DNA of 64,000 bases from Okibacterium fritillariae (GCF_900167575.1 NZ_FUZP01000001.1:434001-498000); one strand, 5' to 3'; positions 8,296 to 17,671 are shown, counted from the first letter of the stretch. Notes: a model not told the origin generated them from the sequence alone. A program made the numbers and translations.

Positions 8296-9543
8296 CTACC
8301 GGCGAGGCTGCTGCTCGCGCGCGGCGGGCGATGCGAGACCCGCCATGACGACGAGACCGAGCACCAGGAAGAGCGCGTTCAGCAGCCCGATGTGCTCGCC
8401 CAGGAGTCCGATCACGGGCGGCCCCACGAGGAACGCGAAATAGCCGATCATGGCGACGGCACTCACGCGGGCCGCGGCGTTGCGCGAGTCATCCGCCGCC
8501 GCCGACATGCCCACCGGGAACCCGAGCGCCGAGCCCAAGCCCCACAACACCGTGCCGACGACCGCCACCCACAGCACGGGGCTGAGGATGAAGAGCGCCA
8601 GCCCGACAACCGCGCTGAGCGCCGACACCCGCAGCACGGGAACGCGCCCGAACCGGTCGATGAGCGGACCGCCCACCACGCGACCCACCGTCATGGCCAC
8701 CACGAAAACGCTGAACACCAGTGCCCCCGTCGCGTTGGTCGTGTCATAGCCGTCGACCACGGCCAGGGTCAGCCAGTCGTTCGCGCTTCCCTCGGCAAAA
8801 GCCATGCCCAGCATGATGATGCCGATCATGATGAGGCGCCCGTCCTTCCACACCGCCAGGCCAGCACGCAGGCGCTCGCCGAGAGAGGGGCGATTCATGG
8901 ATGTCGCAGCCCCCGCATCCGCCCCGCCCCCGTCGCCCAGCTCGTCGCTCACCGGCACGTAGCGCACCGTGAACACGATCACCACGGCGATGAGCGCCGC
9001 CATGCCGAGCGTGTGCCACAGCACCGAGACGCCGAGCGCCGCCATCGCCGCACCGATACCGGCGCCGATCACCGTGCCCAGGCTGAAGCTGGCGTGCATG
9101 AGGGGCAGAACGGTTTTGCCGATCTCCTTCTCGGCGGCCGCGCCCTCGACGTTCATCATCACGTCGACCGCGCCGTTGCCGAAACCGAAGAAGATGAGGC
9201 CGACGAGCACGACCGCGGGCGCTTCGAACAGCACGGCCCCCGACCCGATGAGCGCCAGACCGACCGAGACCGTGACGAGCGAGAACACCATGCCGCGGCG
9301 GGGCCCGAAGCGGCCCATGATCAGCTGCGCGGCGATCAGACCGACGATGGAACCGGCCGACATGCCGAGGATGAGCAGGCCGATCTCACCGGTCGAGAGG
9401 CCGAGGCCGTCGCGGATGGCGGGCAGGCGGGCAACCCACGTCGACACGCTCAGGCCGCTGAGCGCGAAGACCACGAAGATCGCGTTCCTCCACGCCGAGA
9501 GTTCGCGGCGCGGTCGGGCTTTCAGGGGTGTCTGCTCTGACAT
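8296..9543 (-). CDS. Major facilitator superfamily transporter
   Basis: 415 residues with about 12 hydrophobic segments. The first begins FVVFALSGLSVSTWVARLP, and the loop GRFGPRRGMV corresponds to the MFS signature after TM2. It resembles the YbjJ/FucP-like group, but the substrate is unknown. It is divergent from a LacI-family regulator, and the palindrome TCGAATCGATTCGA lies in the short gap, so it is probably repressed by that regulator and may import a sugar or related compound. Confidence 0.85.
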   Translation of the reverse strand: MSEQTPLKARPRRELSAWRNAIFVVFALSGLSVSTWVARLPAIRDGLGLSTGEIGLLILGMSAGSIVGLIAAQLIMGRFGPRRGMVFSLVTVSVGLALIGSGAVLFEAPAVVLVGLIFFGFGNGAVDVMMNVEGAAAEKEIGKTVLPLMHASFSLGTVIGAGIGAAMAALGVSVLWHTLGMAALIAVVIVFTVRYVPVSDELGDGGGADAGAATSMNRPSLGERLRAGLAVWKDGRLIMIGIIMLGMAFAEGSANDWLTLAVVDGYDTTNATGALVFSVFVVAMTVGRVVGGPLIDRFGRVPVLRVSALSAVVGLALFILSPVLWVAVVGTVLWGLGSALGFPVGMSAAADDSRNAAARVSAVAMIGYFAFLVGPPVIGLLGEHIGLLNALFLVLGLVVMAGLASPAAREQQPRR

Positions 9544-9577
9544 CTTTTCTCGTATCTGAGTGGCGGATCCGTCGCAA

Positions 9578-9591
9578 TCGAATCGATTCGA
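9578..9591. promoter_or_regulatory. LacI-type operator between divergent genes
   Basis: TCGAATCGATTCGA is a perfect 14-bp palindrome with a central CG, the usual pattern of LacI-family operators. It lies 34 bases before the MFS start (minus strand) and 22 bases before the regulator start, a position suitable for control of both. Confidence 0.65.
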
Positions 9592-9613
9592 CAGTGCACT
9601 AAGCTAGCAGACC

Positions 9614-10693
9614 ATGGAGCCGGAATCACGGGCGCGACCCACCCTCGCCGCCGTCGCTCAGCGAGCGGGAGTTTCGCCGTCGACCGCGTCGCTCGCGTTC
9701 AGCGGCACGGGCCCCGTCTCTGACACCACGCGCGACAAAGTGCTGCAGGCGGCCCGAGACTTGGGCTACGCCGGCCCCGACCCGCGCGCCCGATCACTGC
9801 GCCGCGGGCGCAGCGGCATCATCGCGGCCGTCATCCCCGACAGCATCCGCATCTCATTCCTCGACCCCGTGCTGATCCAGACGCTCGACGGGCTCGCCGA
9901 CGAACTCACCACCATCGGCGCGAGCCTGCTCCTCATCCCCGACACGGGTGACGGCGAGGAGTCGGTCGCCCAGGCCCCTGTCGACGCGGTCGTGCTCATG
10001 GGCTGCAGCGACTCGTCGCCCAGCATGATCGAGGCGCTCGGCCGCCGGGGCATCCCCGTCGTCTCGATCGAGGGGGTCGAGGCACCCGGTTTCGTGGCCG
10101 TCAACGTCGACAACCGCGACGGCGAGCGCATGGCCGCCGAATACGTGCGCTCGCTCGGCCACACGCGCGTGGCGCAGGTCGCCCTGCAGACCACCCGCGG
10201 CGGCGAACGCGGGTTCGTTGGCGCCAACGAGTGGCGCTCGCTCGTCACGGTGCAGAGCACGCGCGAACGCTGGATCGGCGCCGACGAGATCTACCCCGGC
10301 ATCCGCACGTGGGCCACCCGCGGCTCGCGCATCGAAGAAGGGCACCGCGGGGGGATGGCGCTGCTCGACGTCCCCGCCGACGAACGACCCACGGCCATCC
10401 TGGCGCAGAGCGACCTGCTCGCGGCCGGCGTGATCGGCGCGGCCGAGGAGCTCGGGCTCAGCGTGCCGGGCGATCTCAGCGTGATCGGTTTCGACGGCAT
10501 CCGGGTCGAGGGTCTGGGCCACGACCTCAGCACCGTCGTGCAGCCCTCCCGGCCCAAAGGGGTTGCGGCGGGCCGCATCCTGCGCAGTATGCTCGCCGGA
10601 GAAGCCGCCGACGAAGCCAACTTCCCGGTGCGCCTGCACCCGGGCGGAACGGTCGCCGCGCCGCACGGTGAGCACCGCAGCGAGAAGTCATAG
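9614..10693 (+). CDS. LacI-family transcriptional regulator
   Basis: 359 residues. The N-terminal helix-turn-helix is PTLAAVAQRAGVSPSTASLAFSG truncated to its core AQRAGVSPSTASLAF, followed by the hinge and a periplasmic-binding-protein-like effector domain. The C-terminal segment DLSVIGFDGIRVEGLGHDLS is typical of the family. It probably binds the palindrome at 9578 and senses a small molecule handled by the MFS transporter or by the M20 amidohydrolase that follows it. The effector is unknown. The ATG lies 8 bases after TAAGCT, so the transcript is nearly leaderless. Confidence 0.9.
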   Translation: MEPESRARPTLAAVAQRAGVSPSTASLAFSGTGPVSDTTRDKVLQAARDLGYAGPDPRARSLRRGRSGIIAAVIPDSIRISFLDPVLIQTLDGLADELTTIGASLLLIPDTGDGEESVAQAPVDAVVLMGCSDSSPSMIEALGRRGIPVVSIEGVEAPGFVAVNVDNRDGERMAAEYVRSLGHTRVAQVALQTTRGGERGFVGANEWRSLVTVQSTRERWIGADEIYPGIRTWATRGSRIEEGHRGGMALLDVPADERPTAILAQSDLLAAGVIGAAEELGLSVPGDLSVIGFDGIRVEGLGHDLSTVVQPSRPKGVAAGRILRSMLAGEAADEANFPVRLHPGGTVAAPHGEHRSEKS

Positions 10694-10749
10694 CGAGACG
10701 CCCTAGCGAGACGCCGTAGCGAGAGCAGCCCACACGCGAGAGGAATTCG

Positions 10750-12021
10750 ATGTCGAACCCTGAAACGGTCCTGCCGGAGGCGGCACGCATCGCCGCCGAG
10801 CTGGCGCCCACCTACCGCGATCTGCACAAGCATCCCGAGCTCGCCTTCCAGGAGTTCCGCACGGCCGGGCTCGCCGCCCGCACGCTCATGGATCTGGGCT
10901 TCGAGGTCACCGAGGGCATCGGCCAGACGGGCGTCGTGGGTGTGCTGTCCAACGGCGATGGGCCCACGGTGCTGCTGCGTGCCGATATGGATGCCCTGCC
11001 GGTCGAGGAGCGCACGGGCCTCGACTACGCGTCCACCGACCGGGCCACGGATGCCTCGGGCGCCGATGTGCCCGTCATGCACGCGTGCGGCCACGACGTG
11101 CACGTGACCGCATTGCTGGGTGCCGCAGAGCTGCTCGTCGGATGCCGCGACGACTGGTCCGGCACCCTGATCGCGCTTTTCCAGCCGGCCGAGGAGGGCG
11201 GCGGGGGAGCGCAGGCCATGATCGACGACGCGCTGTTCGAGAAGGTTCCGCGCCCCGATGTGGTGCTCGGCCAGCACGTCGCCCCGCTCGGCGCCGGCCT
11301 GATCGGCCTGCACCCCGGCCCGGCCTTCGCCGCGACGGATGCCTTCGAGATCACGTTGCACGGCCGGGGAGGCCACGGTTCGCGCCCCGAACTGACGGTC
11401 GACCCGGTCGTGCTTGCCGCCGCCACGGTCATGCGCCTGCAGACGGTGGTGTCGAGAGAGATCGCGGGTACCGAGACGGCCGTCCTCACGGTCGGCACCC
11501 TGCACGCCGGCACGAAGAACAACATCATCGCCGACCACGCCATCCTCGGGGTCAACGTGCGGAGCTATGACACGGTCACGCGCGATCGGGTGATCGAGTC
11601 GATGACGCGCATCGTGCACGCCGAGGCGCAGGCGTCCGGTTCGCCGCGCGAGCCCGAGATCGTGGCCACCGAGTCGTTCCCCGTGCTGGTCAACGACCCG
11701 GATGCCTCGGCCCGCACGCGCACCGCCTTCGCCCGCGTGTTCGGCGACGAGCAGGTCATCGACCCGGGTGTCGTCACGGGCAGCGAGGATGTCGGAATGC
11801 TCGCCACCGAGGCGGGTGTGCCGCTCGTCTACTGGTTGCTCGGCGGAGCCGAACTCGAAGCGTTCCAGGCCGCCTATGCGACGGGCCGCCTCGACGCCCT
11901 GCCCTCCAACCATTCGCCCCTCTTCGCCCCCGTCATCGAGCCCACCCTCACGGTGGGTGTCGCGGCCCTTGCCACCGCCGCACTCGAGTGGCTCGACGAG
12001 CGGGCGCTGCCGGGGGTGTGA
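10750..12021 (+). CDS. M20-family amidohydrolase (hippurate hydrolase-like)
   Basis: 423 residues. Metal-binding motifs of the M20D family are present: MHACGHDVHVTALLGA near residues 113-128 (His and Asp ligands) and FQPAEEGGGGAQ with the catalytic Glu near residue 150. Such enzymes split N-acyl amino acids or similar amides in the cytoplasm. GAGAGGA lies 6 bases before the ATG. It follows the LacI gene by 56 bases in the same direction and may belong to the same regulon. The substrate is not determined by the sequence. Confidence 0.9.
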   Translation: MSNPETVLPEAARIAAELAPTYRDLHKHPELAFQEFRTAGLAARTLMDLGFEVTEGIGQTGVVGVLSNGDGPTVLLRADMDALPVEERTGLDYASTDRATDASGADVPVMHACGHDVHVTALLGAAELLVGCRDDWSGTLIALFQPAEEGGGGAQAMIDDALFEKVPRPDVVLGQHVAPLGAGLIGLHPGPAFAATDAFEITLHGRGGHGSRPELTVDPVVLAAATVMRLQTVVSREIAGTETAVLTVGTLHAGTKNNIIADHAILGVNVRSYDTVTRDRVIESMTRIVHAEAQASGSPREPEIVATESFPVLVNDPDASARTRTAFARVFGDEQVIDPGVVTGSEDVGMLATEAGVPLVYWLLGGAELEAFQAAYATGRLDALPSNHSPLFAPVIEPTLTVGVAALATAALEWLDERALPGV

Positions 12022-12053
12022 CGGCCGAACCTGGCCTAGCGTGACCACCGAAC

Positions 12054-12647
12054 TCATGGGTCGAGCGGATCAGGAGTGCTCGTGCGTTCCAGTTCCCGTT
12101 CATCCTCACTGGCCAGTTTGTCGTAATCCGTGGGGACGCAGGGGCCGTCGTTCATGAGAAGGATTTCCCAGGGGTCCATGTCGAAAGACAGCCTGCCCCC
12201 TCCGGTGTTCCGCCCCATCACAATGCGCATATCGTCTGAGTAGGCTGCGCGCTCGATGCTGTAGCCGAGGCTCTTCCACCGCGCTGCGACAGAGTCTGCG
12301 ATATCGGTGAGATGAGTTGTCGAAGGAGTGCCGACGAAACGCATCAGCGCCGAATAGTAAGCCCCTTCGTTGCCCCGCGCCGTCGTGCAGGGGTATGAGA
12401 TGCCTGCAAGTTGGAGTTCCCACTCGCCACCAATGAGGTTTGTCGTATCTCGAAGTTCGTTCTGTACCAAGATTTTGCTTTCCAACGGTGAGAGTGACGT
12501 CTCACTGACACCGCGGTGCGCGTCGGGCTCATCGACGAAGGGCGTCTGTGAGCATGCGGTGGCAATCACGGCGCAGACCCCGATCACCACGGTTGCCAGC
12601 AGTGCGGCGCTCAGACTCAGACCGCGCGAAGTATTAGCTCGGATCAT
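12054..12647 (-). CDS. Putative lipoprotein, last gene of the helical-hairpin/hydrolase operon
   Basis: 197 residues. The N-terminus has a positively charged start, a hydrophobic stretch (LSAALLATVVIGVCAVIA) and TAC as a lipobox-like end, so Cys near residue 32 may be lipidated. The rest has no recognised domain. The start overlaps the end of the upstream hydrolase gene by 14 bases, so the two are translationally linked. No function can be assigned. A role as immunity or chaperone partner of the hydrolase is possible but is only inference from the order of genes. Confidence 0.75.
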   Translation of the reverse strand: MIRANTSRGLSLSAALLATVVIGVCAVIATACSQTPFVDEPDAHRGVSETSLSPLESKILVQNELRDTTNLIGGEWELQLAGISYPCTTARGNEGAYYSALMRFVGTPSTTHLTDIADSVAARWKSLGYSIERAAYSDDMRIVMGRNTGGGRLSFDMDPWEILLMNDGPCVPTDYDKLASEDERELERTSTPDPLDP

Positions 12648-14619
12648 TCAGCAATCTCCGGTCCTGGGCGGGTGCCAAGAATCTCTGCTGCGGATCCTTG
12701 TCCTTGATCGGAGGTTCGATGACGTCTGGTGTGGTTCCCCAGAGGGGGTGCGGATACGTCGCCGATCCCGGTGTGAGGCGGTCCGGATCGCCCGCAAGAA
12801 TGTGAGCGATATTCCGTGCGCTCTCTGTGCCAGGTGCTGTGTAGGAGCGGCTGCCCTCCTGCGCGCTTCCCTCGACGAAATCGTGGCCGGTTGTGGACAA
12901 GAGGGTGGTTCCATCGGCGAGTCTGGTGCCCTCGGTTCCGAACCGAACGGCGCCCCAGTCGTCCGATGTCGGGTTGATGCGGCCCGACCATGTCTGTCCC
13001 GGCGAGGCCCAGGGATCCTTCTTGGCGATGGCGACGAACACGTTGTCGGGCGAAATATGCAGCTCGCTTAGGGTCGTTCCGGCAAGGAATCCCGCCGGAC
13101 CCACGGCGGCGAAAGCATCGACGCCGTGCGAATCTTGGGCGAGGACTGCCGCGCTCGTCGTTGCTCCATAGGAATGACCGATGAGCACAGAGCGAGACCC
13201 CGTGATGGCCCGCTGCACGGCCCTCAAACCGTCCAGTTCTCGCCCCAGCCGCGGAGCACCCGCTATCGCGAAGTTTGGCGTCAGCACGGAAAGGTCGGCG
13301 CTGGGCGTCCGGTAATTGAAAGACAGCAGCACGGCGGAGTCGTCGGCATCCTTCACGATTTTCGAGAAGTTCGACCGGTAGGTTTTGATGTCGGCAGACC
13401 CCGAGCCCATACCCGACACGACCGTACCCGTGTTGGACGCCGTCCCGGGGTCGCCGATTGTCACGACGACGTAGGGTTCCCCCGGTGGTGTCGTATCGAG
13501 GCGTACGAGGAACTCCGGGGGTAGACGCTGCGCCGCCCGGCCGTCCCCGTACGTCTCGATGAGGTAGTCGAGCACCCTAAGACGCTCCTTCAGCAGGGCG
13601 GCGCCGCCGACCTCGCTACGCTCAGCGATCTGCCGGACGGTGGCGTCGTGTTCGCCGGTCAGGCGAGCGACATTGGCCGTGTTCCGGTCGCGGTAGCGGG
13701 CGCCCTCGAGGTTGCCGACGGCGGCCGGATTGCGCGAGATGAGCGCTGCGATGAAGGCTGCCGGAAGGGTCGCCCAGATACTCGCCACGACATCGGGTGT
13801 GGCAGTCTCGAGCGCGCAAATGGCGGCATCCGGGTCGGTGGCGTAGGTGGCTGTGAACAGCGTCGGTGACAGAGCCAGCCAGGATGCCACGGCGGCCTCC
13901 TCGCTCACGGGCGGGGCTCCTGCGCGGGCCGCCGTCACGGCAGCATTGAGGGGCGTGTTCTCGAGGGCGGCCGCGCATGCGTCGTTGGCCGAGGCGCGCG
14001 TGTCGGACAGCGCCGCATACGAAGCGCGGCAGGTGTCGATGGTGCCGAGAAGGGCCCTCCAGCGTCGGACTCCCGCGTGCAGGGCGGTCACATCGGCGGC
14101 GGTCAGCGTGCCATCTCTGACGGCCTGATCGATCAGGTAAGCCGGAAGAAGTGGGGGTCCGGCGGGCCAGTCGTACAGACTGGAAGACGGGTGGAGTTCG
14201 GTCAGGTAGGGCAGGCGCCCGCCGCCCAGATCGCCGAGCGCCTCACGTGTGCGCGCAATATCGGCCAGCGAGGAGTCGACATCGGCTCGCAGGCGACCAC
14301 TCCGCCCCGCGATGTCGTCGATAGCCGCAGCGAACACCTCGAGCGCCGCCGCGGCGGACGAGTGCGAGTCGGACAGGGTCTGAAGCGGCGGCGCGAGATG
14401 CGTCGCCTGCGCTTCTACCGCGTCGACGGCTTCGGCTTGGTCGCCGTCGAACCAGACCTCCGCTGCCGCGAAGGCGTGGGCGTTGGCATTCCACCGCGCG
14501 GCGGAAGCACGGTGCAGCCCAGCGATCTCGCGGATGGTCGCGGGGTCGCCCGCCGCGGGGTCGTCGAGGTCGCCGAAGGGATCGCTCGGGCTGGCACCGA
14601 AACCGGGAACCGTCGTCAT
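12634..14619 (-). CDS. Alpha/beta hydrolase (DUF1023) with ESX/WXG100-like N-terminal domain
   Basis: 661 residues from the ATG at 14619; an upstream ATG at 14694 would run back into the preceding gene. Residues about 20-130 are Ala-rich helices with EVWFDGDQAEAVDAVEAQ, which resembles the W-x-x-G turn region of type VII secretion substrates. The C-terminal half is a DUF1023 alpha/beta hydrolase: nucleophile motif VLIGHSYGATTSA near residue 480, a candidate Asp in AKKDPW, and a candidate His in TTGHDFVEGS. DUF1023 proteins are common in actinobacteria; their substrate is unknown. The start is 7 bases after the stop of a small helical protein, and the end overlaps a lipoprotein gene. Confidence 0.85.
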   Translation of the reverse strand: MTTVPGFGASPSDPFGDLDDPAAGDPATIREIAGLHRASAARWNANAHAFAAAEVWFDGDQAEAVDAVEAQATHLAPPLQTLSDSHSSAAAALEVFAAAIDDIAGRSGRLRADVDSSLADIARTREALGDLGGGRLPYLTELHPSSSLYDWPAGPPLLPAYLIDQAVRDGTLTAADVTALHAGVRRWRALLGTIDTCRASYAALSDTRASANDACAAALENTPLNAAVTAARAGAPPVSEEAAVASWLALSPTLFTATYATDPDAAICALETATPDVVASIWATLPAAFIAALISRNPAAVGNLEGARYRDRNTANVARLTGEHDATVRQIAERSEVGGAALLKERLRVLDYLIETYGDGRAAQRLPPEFLVRLDTTPPGEPYVVVTIGDPGTASNTGTVVSGMGSGSADIKTYRSNFSKIVKDADDSAVLLSFNYRTPSADLSVLTPNFAIAGAPRLGRELDGLRAVQRAITGSRSVLIGHSYGATTSAAVLAQDSHGVDAFAAVGPAGFLAGTTLSELHISPDNVFVAIAKKDPWASPGQTWSGRINPTSDDWGAVRFGTEGTRLADGTTLLSTTGHDFVEGSAQEGSRSYTAPGTESARNIAHILAGDPDRLTPGSATYPHPLWGTTPDVIEPPIKDKDPQQRFLAPAQDRRLLNDPS

Positions 14620-14626
14620 GAGCGCA

Positions 14627-14926
14627 TCACCGCGCAGCCTCGGCGAGCTCGCGATCGGTCGCGGCGAACCCGGACTCGACCGCGATGATGGCATCGCAAA
14701 TGCCCGTCGCTGCGGTGGCGCAGAGGTCGGCAGCGGCCCGGGTCAGAGACTGCGCCGACGCGTATCGGCCTGCTACGGCAGGAGCCGCAAAGGCCCCAGA
14801 TGCGCCGAGCGCCGCAACGGCCAGGACGCCGTCACCGGCCAGCGTCAGCGCGAGGTCAGAGGCAGCGCCGGTCGCGGTCGTGGCCGCTGCCCCGAGCCCG
14901 CCCGCCGATATCGTGATCCCGTCCAT
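14627..14926 (-). CDS. Small Ala-rich helical protein, possible type VII secretion partner
   Basis: 99 residues starting MDGITISAGGLGAAATTATG and predicted to be almost wholly helical. It has no signal peptide and no clear WXG motif, but its size, helical-hairpin pattern and place directly before a hydrolase with an ESX-like N-terminus fit the small partner proteins of type VII substrates. The 7-base gap to the next gene indicates one transcript. The call as a secretion partner is inference. Confidence 0.6.
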   Translation of the reverse strand: MDGITISAGGLGAAATTATGAASDLALTLAGDGVLAVAALGASGAFAAPAVAGRYASAQSLTRAAADLCATAATGICDAIIAVESGFAATDRELAEAAR

Positions 14927-15124
14927 ACGGAAACTGTGCCAGGACGGGCGCCGGCCCGCGGGGCGGTATTTCAGCGGATGTGAGCGAACCTCAGTCGCAT
15001 CGACGCCCATCGCCGGAAGCACCCGGAACTGCGTCCGGCAGGCGTTCGCCCCCTGCGCAAATCGCGTCTCAAAATGTTCGCCCGCCTCGGCGTGTCCCGC
15101 CCGTGAGGTAGCGTGAAAGCACCC

Positions 15125-15904
15125 ATGCCAAGCCGCTACACCCGCACCCGAACCCCCTCCCGCCGACGCCGCACACGCTTTCCGCTCGCGGCCCTCATCC
15201 TCGTGCTGGCGCTCGCCGCCGCGGTCGCACTCTGGCCGAAACTCTTCTCCCATACCTCCGACCCCCTCTCGCCGGGGGCCTCGAACACGGGCTTGCGCGA
15301 CGCGGGGCTGGTCGTCACGGTCGAGGGCGTCGAGCGCATCGACGCGCAGGCCGCCCAGACGCTGCTCGACGGCATCCCCTCGAGCGATGGGTCGTCGGGT
15401 GACGCCCGCTACGACCGCGACCTGTTCGGGCAGCGCTGGGCCGACCTCGATCGCAACGGCTGCGACCAACGCAACGACGTGCTGCGGCGCGATCTGACCA
15501 CTTTCGTCGTGCAGCCGGGCACCCAGAACTGCGTGGTCGCGTCGGGCGTGTTGAACGACCTCTACGGCGGCGACAGCATCCGATTCGTTAAGGGCGAGCA
15601 GACGAGCGCCGACGTGCAGATCGACCACGTCGTGCCGCTGTCATGGGCCTGGCGGCACGGTGCCTTCGCCTGGCCGGCCGACCAGCGCGAGCGGTTCGCC
15701 AACGACTTCGACAACCTCTTGGCGGTCGACGGCCCGACGAACACGTCGAAATCCGATTCGGGTCCCGCCGAATGGATGCCGCCCCGCCGCGAATTCGCCT
15801 GTGAATATGTGGCGCGCTTCACCGTCGTCCTGGCGGAATACGACCTCGGCGTCGACCGCGCCGACCGCTCCGCCATCGAATCGGCCCTCGACACCTGCCC
15901 GTAG
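15125..15904 (+). CDS. HNH-family nuclease-like protein with N-terminal membrane segment
   Basis: 259 residues. A basic start (TRTRTPSRRRRTRFP) and one hydrophobic span (LAALILVLALAAAVALW) suggest secretion or membrane anchoring. The C-terminal half has the HNH/DUF1524-like signature IDHVVPLSWAWRHGA, then NDFDNLLAVDGPTNTSKS and the terminal EWMPP motif, as in secreted actinobacterial HNH proteins. It is probably an extracellular or membrane-attached nuclease. TAGCGT at 15109-15114 looks like the -10 box, which places the ATG at 15125 near the 5' end of the mRNA. A GTG at 15113 (4 residues longer) would lie inside that box. Confidence 0.82.
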   Translation: MPSRYTRTRTPSRRRRTRFPLAALILVLALAAAVALWPKLFSHTSDPLSPGASNTGLRDAGLVVTVEGVERIDAQAAQTLLDGIPSSDGSSGDARYDRDLFGQRWADLDRNGCDQRNDVLRRDLTTFVVQPGTQNCVVASGVLNDLYGGDSIRFVKGEQTSADVQIDHVVPLSWAWRHGAFAWPADQRERFANDFDNLLAVDGPTNTSKSDSGPAEWMPPRREFACEYVARFTVVLAEYDLGVDRADRSAIESALDTCP

Positions 15905-15963
15905 GAACCACGGCGCCGCGAAACCGGACCGTCGCGAGAGGACGATGTCGGGGCCCCACGATG

Positions 15964-16024
15964 CCACGACACCACGCGCCACGACACCACGCGCCACGAC
16001 ACCACGCGCCGCGAGACCACGGCG
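15964..16024. repeat. 15-bp tandem repeat after the HNH gene
   Basis: CCACGACACCACGCG occurs three times without change (15964-16008) and once in degenerate form (16009-16024). It lies in the gap between convergent genes and has no spacers, so it is not a CRISPR array. Confidence 0.85.
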
Positions 16025-16032
16025 CCGAGAAA

Positions 16033-16075
16033 CGACGAGGGCGAGACATCCTCTCGGAATGCCTCGCCCTCGTCG
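16033..16075. terminator. Bidirectional hairpin between convergent genes
   Basis: A perfect 13-bp stem CGACGAGGGCGAG (16033-16045) pairs with 16063-16075 around a 17-base loop. It lies 20 bases after the stop of the minus-strand DHA2 gene and can serve the HNH gene from the other side. Confidence 0.8.
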
Positions 16076-16095
16076 CCGCACAGAGCGACGAGCGT

Positions 16096-17589
16096 CTAGC
16101 CCAGGTGCACGGCCTTCTCGTCACCCGTGGGCAGCAAGCTCTCTTTCGAGCCGCGGATGAACACAACGGCCAGGATGGACGCCACCACGAGCGCCACGGC
16201 CGTCGCGATAAACGCGGCCGAATAGCCCGTCGTGAACGCCGTGAACTGCGACGCCTTGTCGACGACCTCGACCCCCGCGACCGCGCCGGCGTACACCGTG
16301 GTGAAGACCGACAGCCCGATCGAGCCGCCGATCTGCATGGCCGCGTTGGCCGTGGCCGAGGCGGCACCCGCGTCGTGCGGGGCGACCCCCGACAGCGCCA
16401 GGTTCTGGATGGGGACGAACAGCATGGCCATGCCGACACCCAGGATGAGCAGCGCGGGCAGGACCTGCACGAGGTAGGAGCCGTCGGGCGTGATGCGGCT
16501 GAGGTAGACGAGGCCGACGGCCGCGATGAGCGGTCCGACGATGAGCAGCACGCGGGGGCCGATCTTGGGCAGCAGCTTGGTGGCGATGGGCGCCGTCACC
16601 ATGATGGCGAGCGTCATGGGCAGCGTGGCCAGACCCGCCTCGAGGGGCGGGAAGCCGAGCACGATCTGCAGGTGGAAGGTGAGGTAGAGCATGGCGCCGA
16701 TCATGACGCTGCCGACGATCATCTGGATCAGGAACGCACCGCCACGCACACGGTCGGTGACGACGCGCAGGGGCAGCAGCGGCTGGGCCACGCGCGACTC
16801 GATGAACACGAACAGCGCGAGCAGGCCCGCGCCGAGCGCCAGGAAGCCGATGGTCTCGGCCGATCCCCAGCCCTCCTCGGCGCGCGTGAAGCCGTAGACG
16901 AGCGAACCCAGGCCGAGTGCAACCGTGAGGGCGCCCCACAGGTCGTACTTGTTGTCGCCCTCGGCCTTGCTCTCGGTGACGAGGATCATGCCGGCGACGA
17001 GGCCCACGAGCACGAACGGCACGTTGACGAGCAGGCACCAGCGCCAGTCGGCGAACTCGGTGAGCACGCCACCCAGCACGAGGCCGACCGCGGCACCCGC
17101 ACCGGCGACGGTTCCGAACACGGCGAACGCGGTGTTGCGGTCACGGCCGTGCGTGAACGTGACGGTCAGCAGGGCGAGGGCCGCGGGGGCCATGAGGGCC
17201 GCGAAGACACCCTGCAGGCCGCGCGCGATGATCAGCTCGGTGCCCGACTGAGCCAGACCACCGAAAGCGGATGCCGCGCCGAAACCGACCATGCCGACGA
17301 GGTAGGTGCGCTTGCGCCCCCAGTAATCGGCGATGCGCCCACCGAGCAGCAGCAGGGCGCCGAACGCCAGCGCATAGGCCGTGATGACCCATTGGCGCTG
17401 CGTGTCGGTCAACCCGAGCTCCTGCTGCGCGGCGGGCAGGGCGATGTTGACGATGGTGCCGTCGAGCACGACGATGAGCTGCGTCAACGCGAGGACGACC
17501 AGCACCCACCAGCGGCGGGAGCCAGAACTCGTGCGCGAACCCGCGGCAGAGCCGGTGGCCGAGGCGGACGGAGACGTGTGTGTAGACAA
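16096..17589 (-). CDS. DHA2-family (EmrB/QacA-type) drug:proton antiporter
   Basis: 497 residues with about 14 hydrophobic segments, the number expected for DHA2 members. TM1 carries LDGTIVNIALPAAQQELG, which includes the D in TM1 typical of this family. The loop GGRIADYWGRKRTYLVG after TM2 and motif C (GAGAAVGLVLGG) in TM5 are present. It probably exports toxic organic compounds with proton exchange. The start appears to be a TTG with AAGGG 7 bases upstream. An 18-bp perfect palindrome upstream implies control by a TetR-type repressor, but no such gene is adjacent. Confidence 0.9.
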   Translation of the reverse strand: MSTHTSPSASATGSAAGSRTSSGSRRWWVLVVLALTQLIVVLDGTIVNIALPAAQQELGLTDTQRQWVITAYALAFGALLLLGGRIADYWGRKRTYLVGMVGFGAASAFGGLAQSGTELIIARGLQGVFAALMAPAALALLTVTFTHGRDRNTAFAVFGTVAGAGAAVGLVLGGVLTEFADWRWCLLVNVPFVLVGLVAGMILVTESKAEGDNKYDLWGALTVALGLGSLVYGFTRAEEGWGSAETIGFLALGAGLLALFVFIESRVAQPLLPLRVVTDRVRGGAFLIQMIVGSVMIGAMLYLTFHLQIVLGFPPLEAGLATLPMTLAIMVTAPIATKLLPKIGPRVLLIVGPLIAAVGLVYLSRITPDGSYLVQVLPALLILGVGMAMLFVPIQNLALSGVAPHDAGAASATANAAMQIGGSIGLSVFTTVYAGAVAGVEVVDKASQFTAFTTGYSAAFIATAVALVVASILAVVFIRGSKESLLPTGDEKAVHLG

Positions 17590-17671
17590 AGAAATACCCT
17601 TCGATCGGATCAGGTGCTGGGGGTTTTCAGCCCCAGATCGATACTCCGGTCACAACACGGGCATCAACCAC

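Noticed and set aside
14627-15628. 333-codon frame covering the small helical protein
   Set aside because: Upstream of the ATG at 14926 the frame is antisense to the HNH gene; only the last 99 codons look like a real protein.
15964-16024. 15-bp repeats as a CRISPR array
   Set aside because: Units are contiguous without spacers and far too short.
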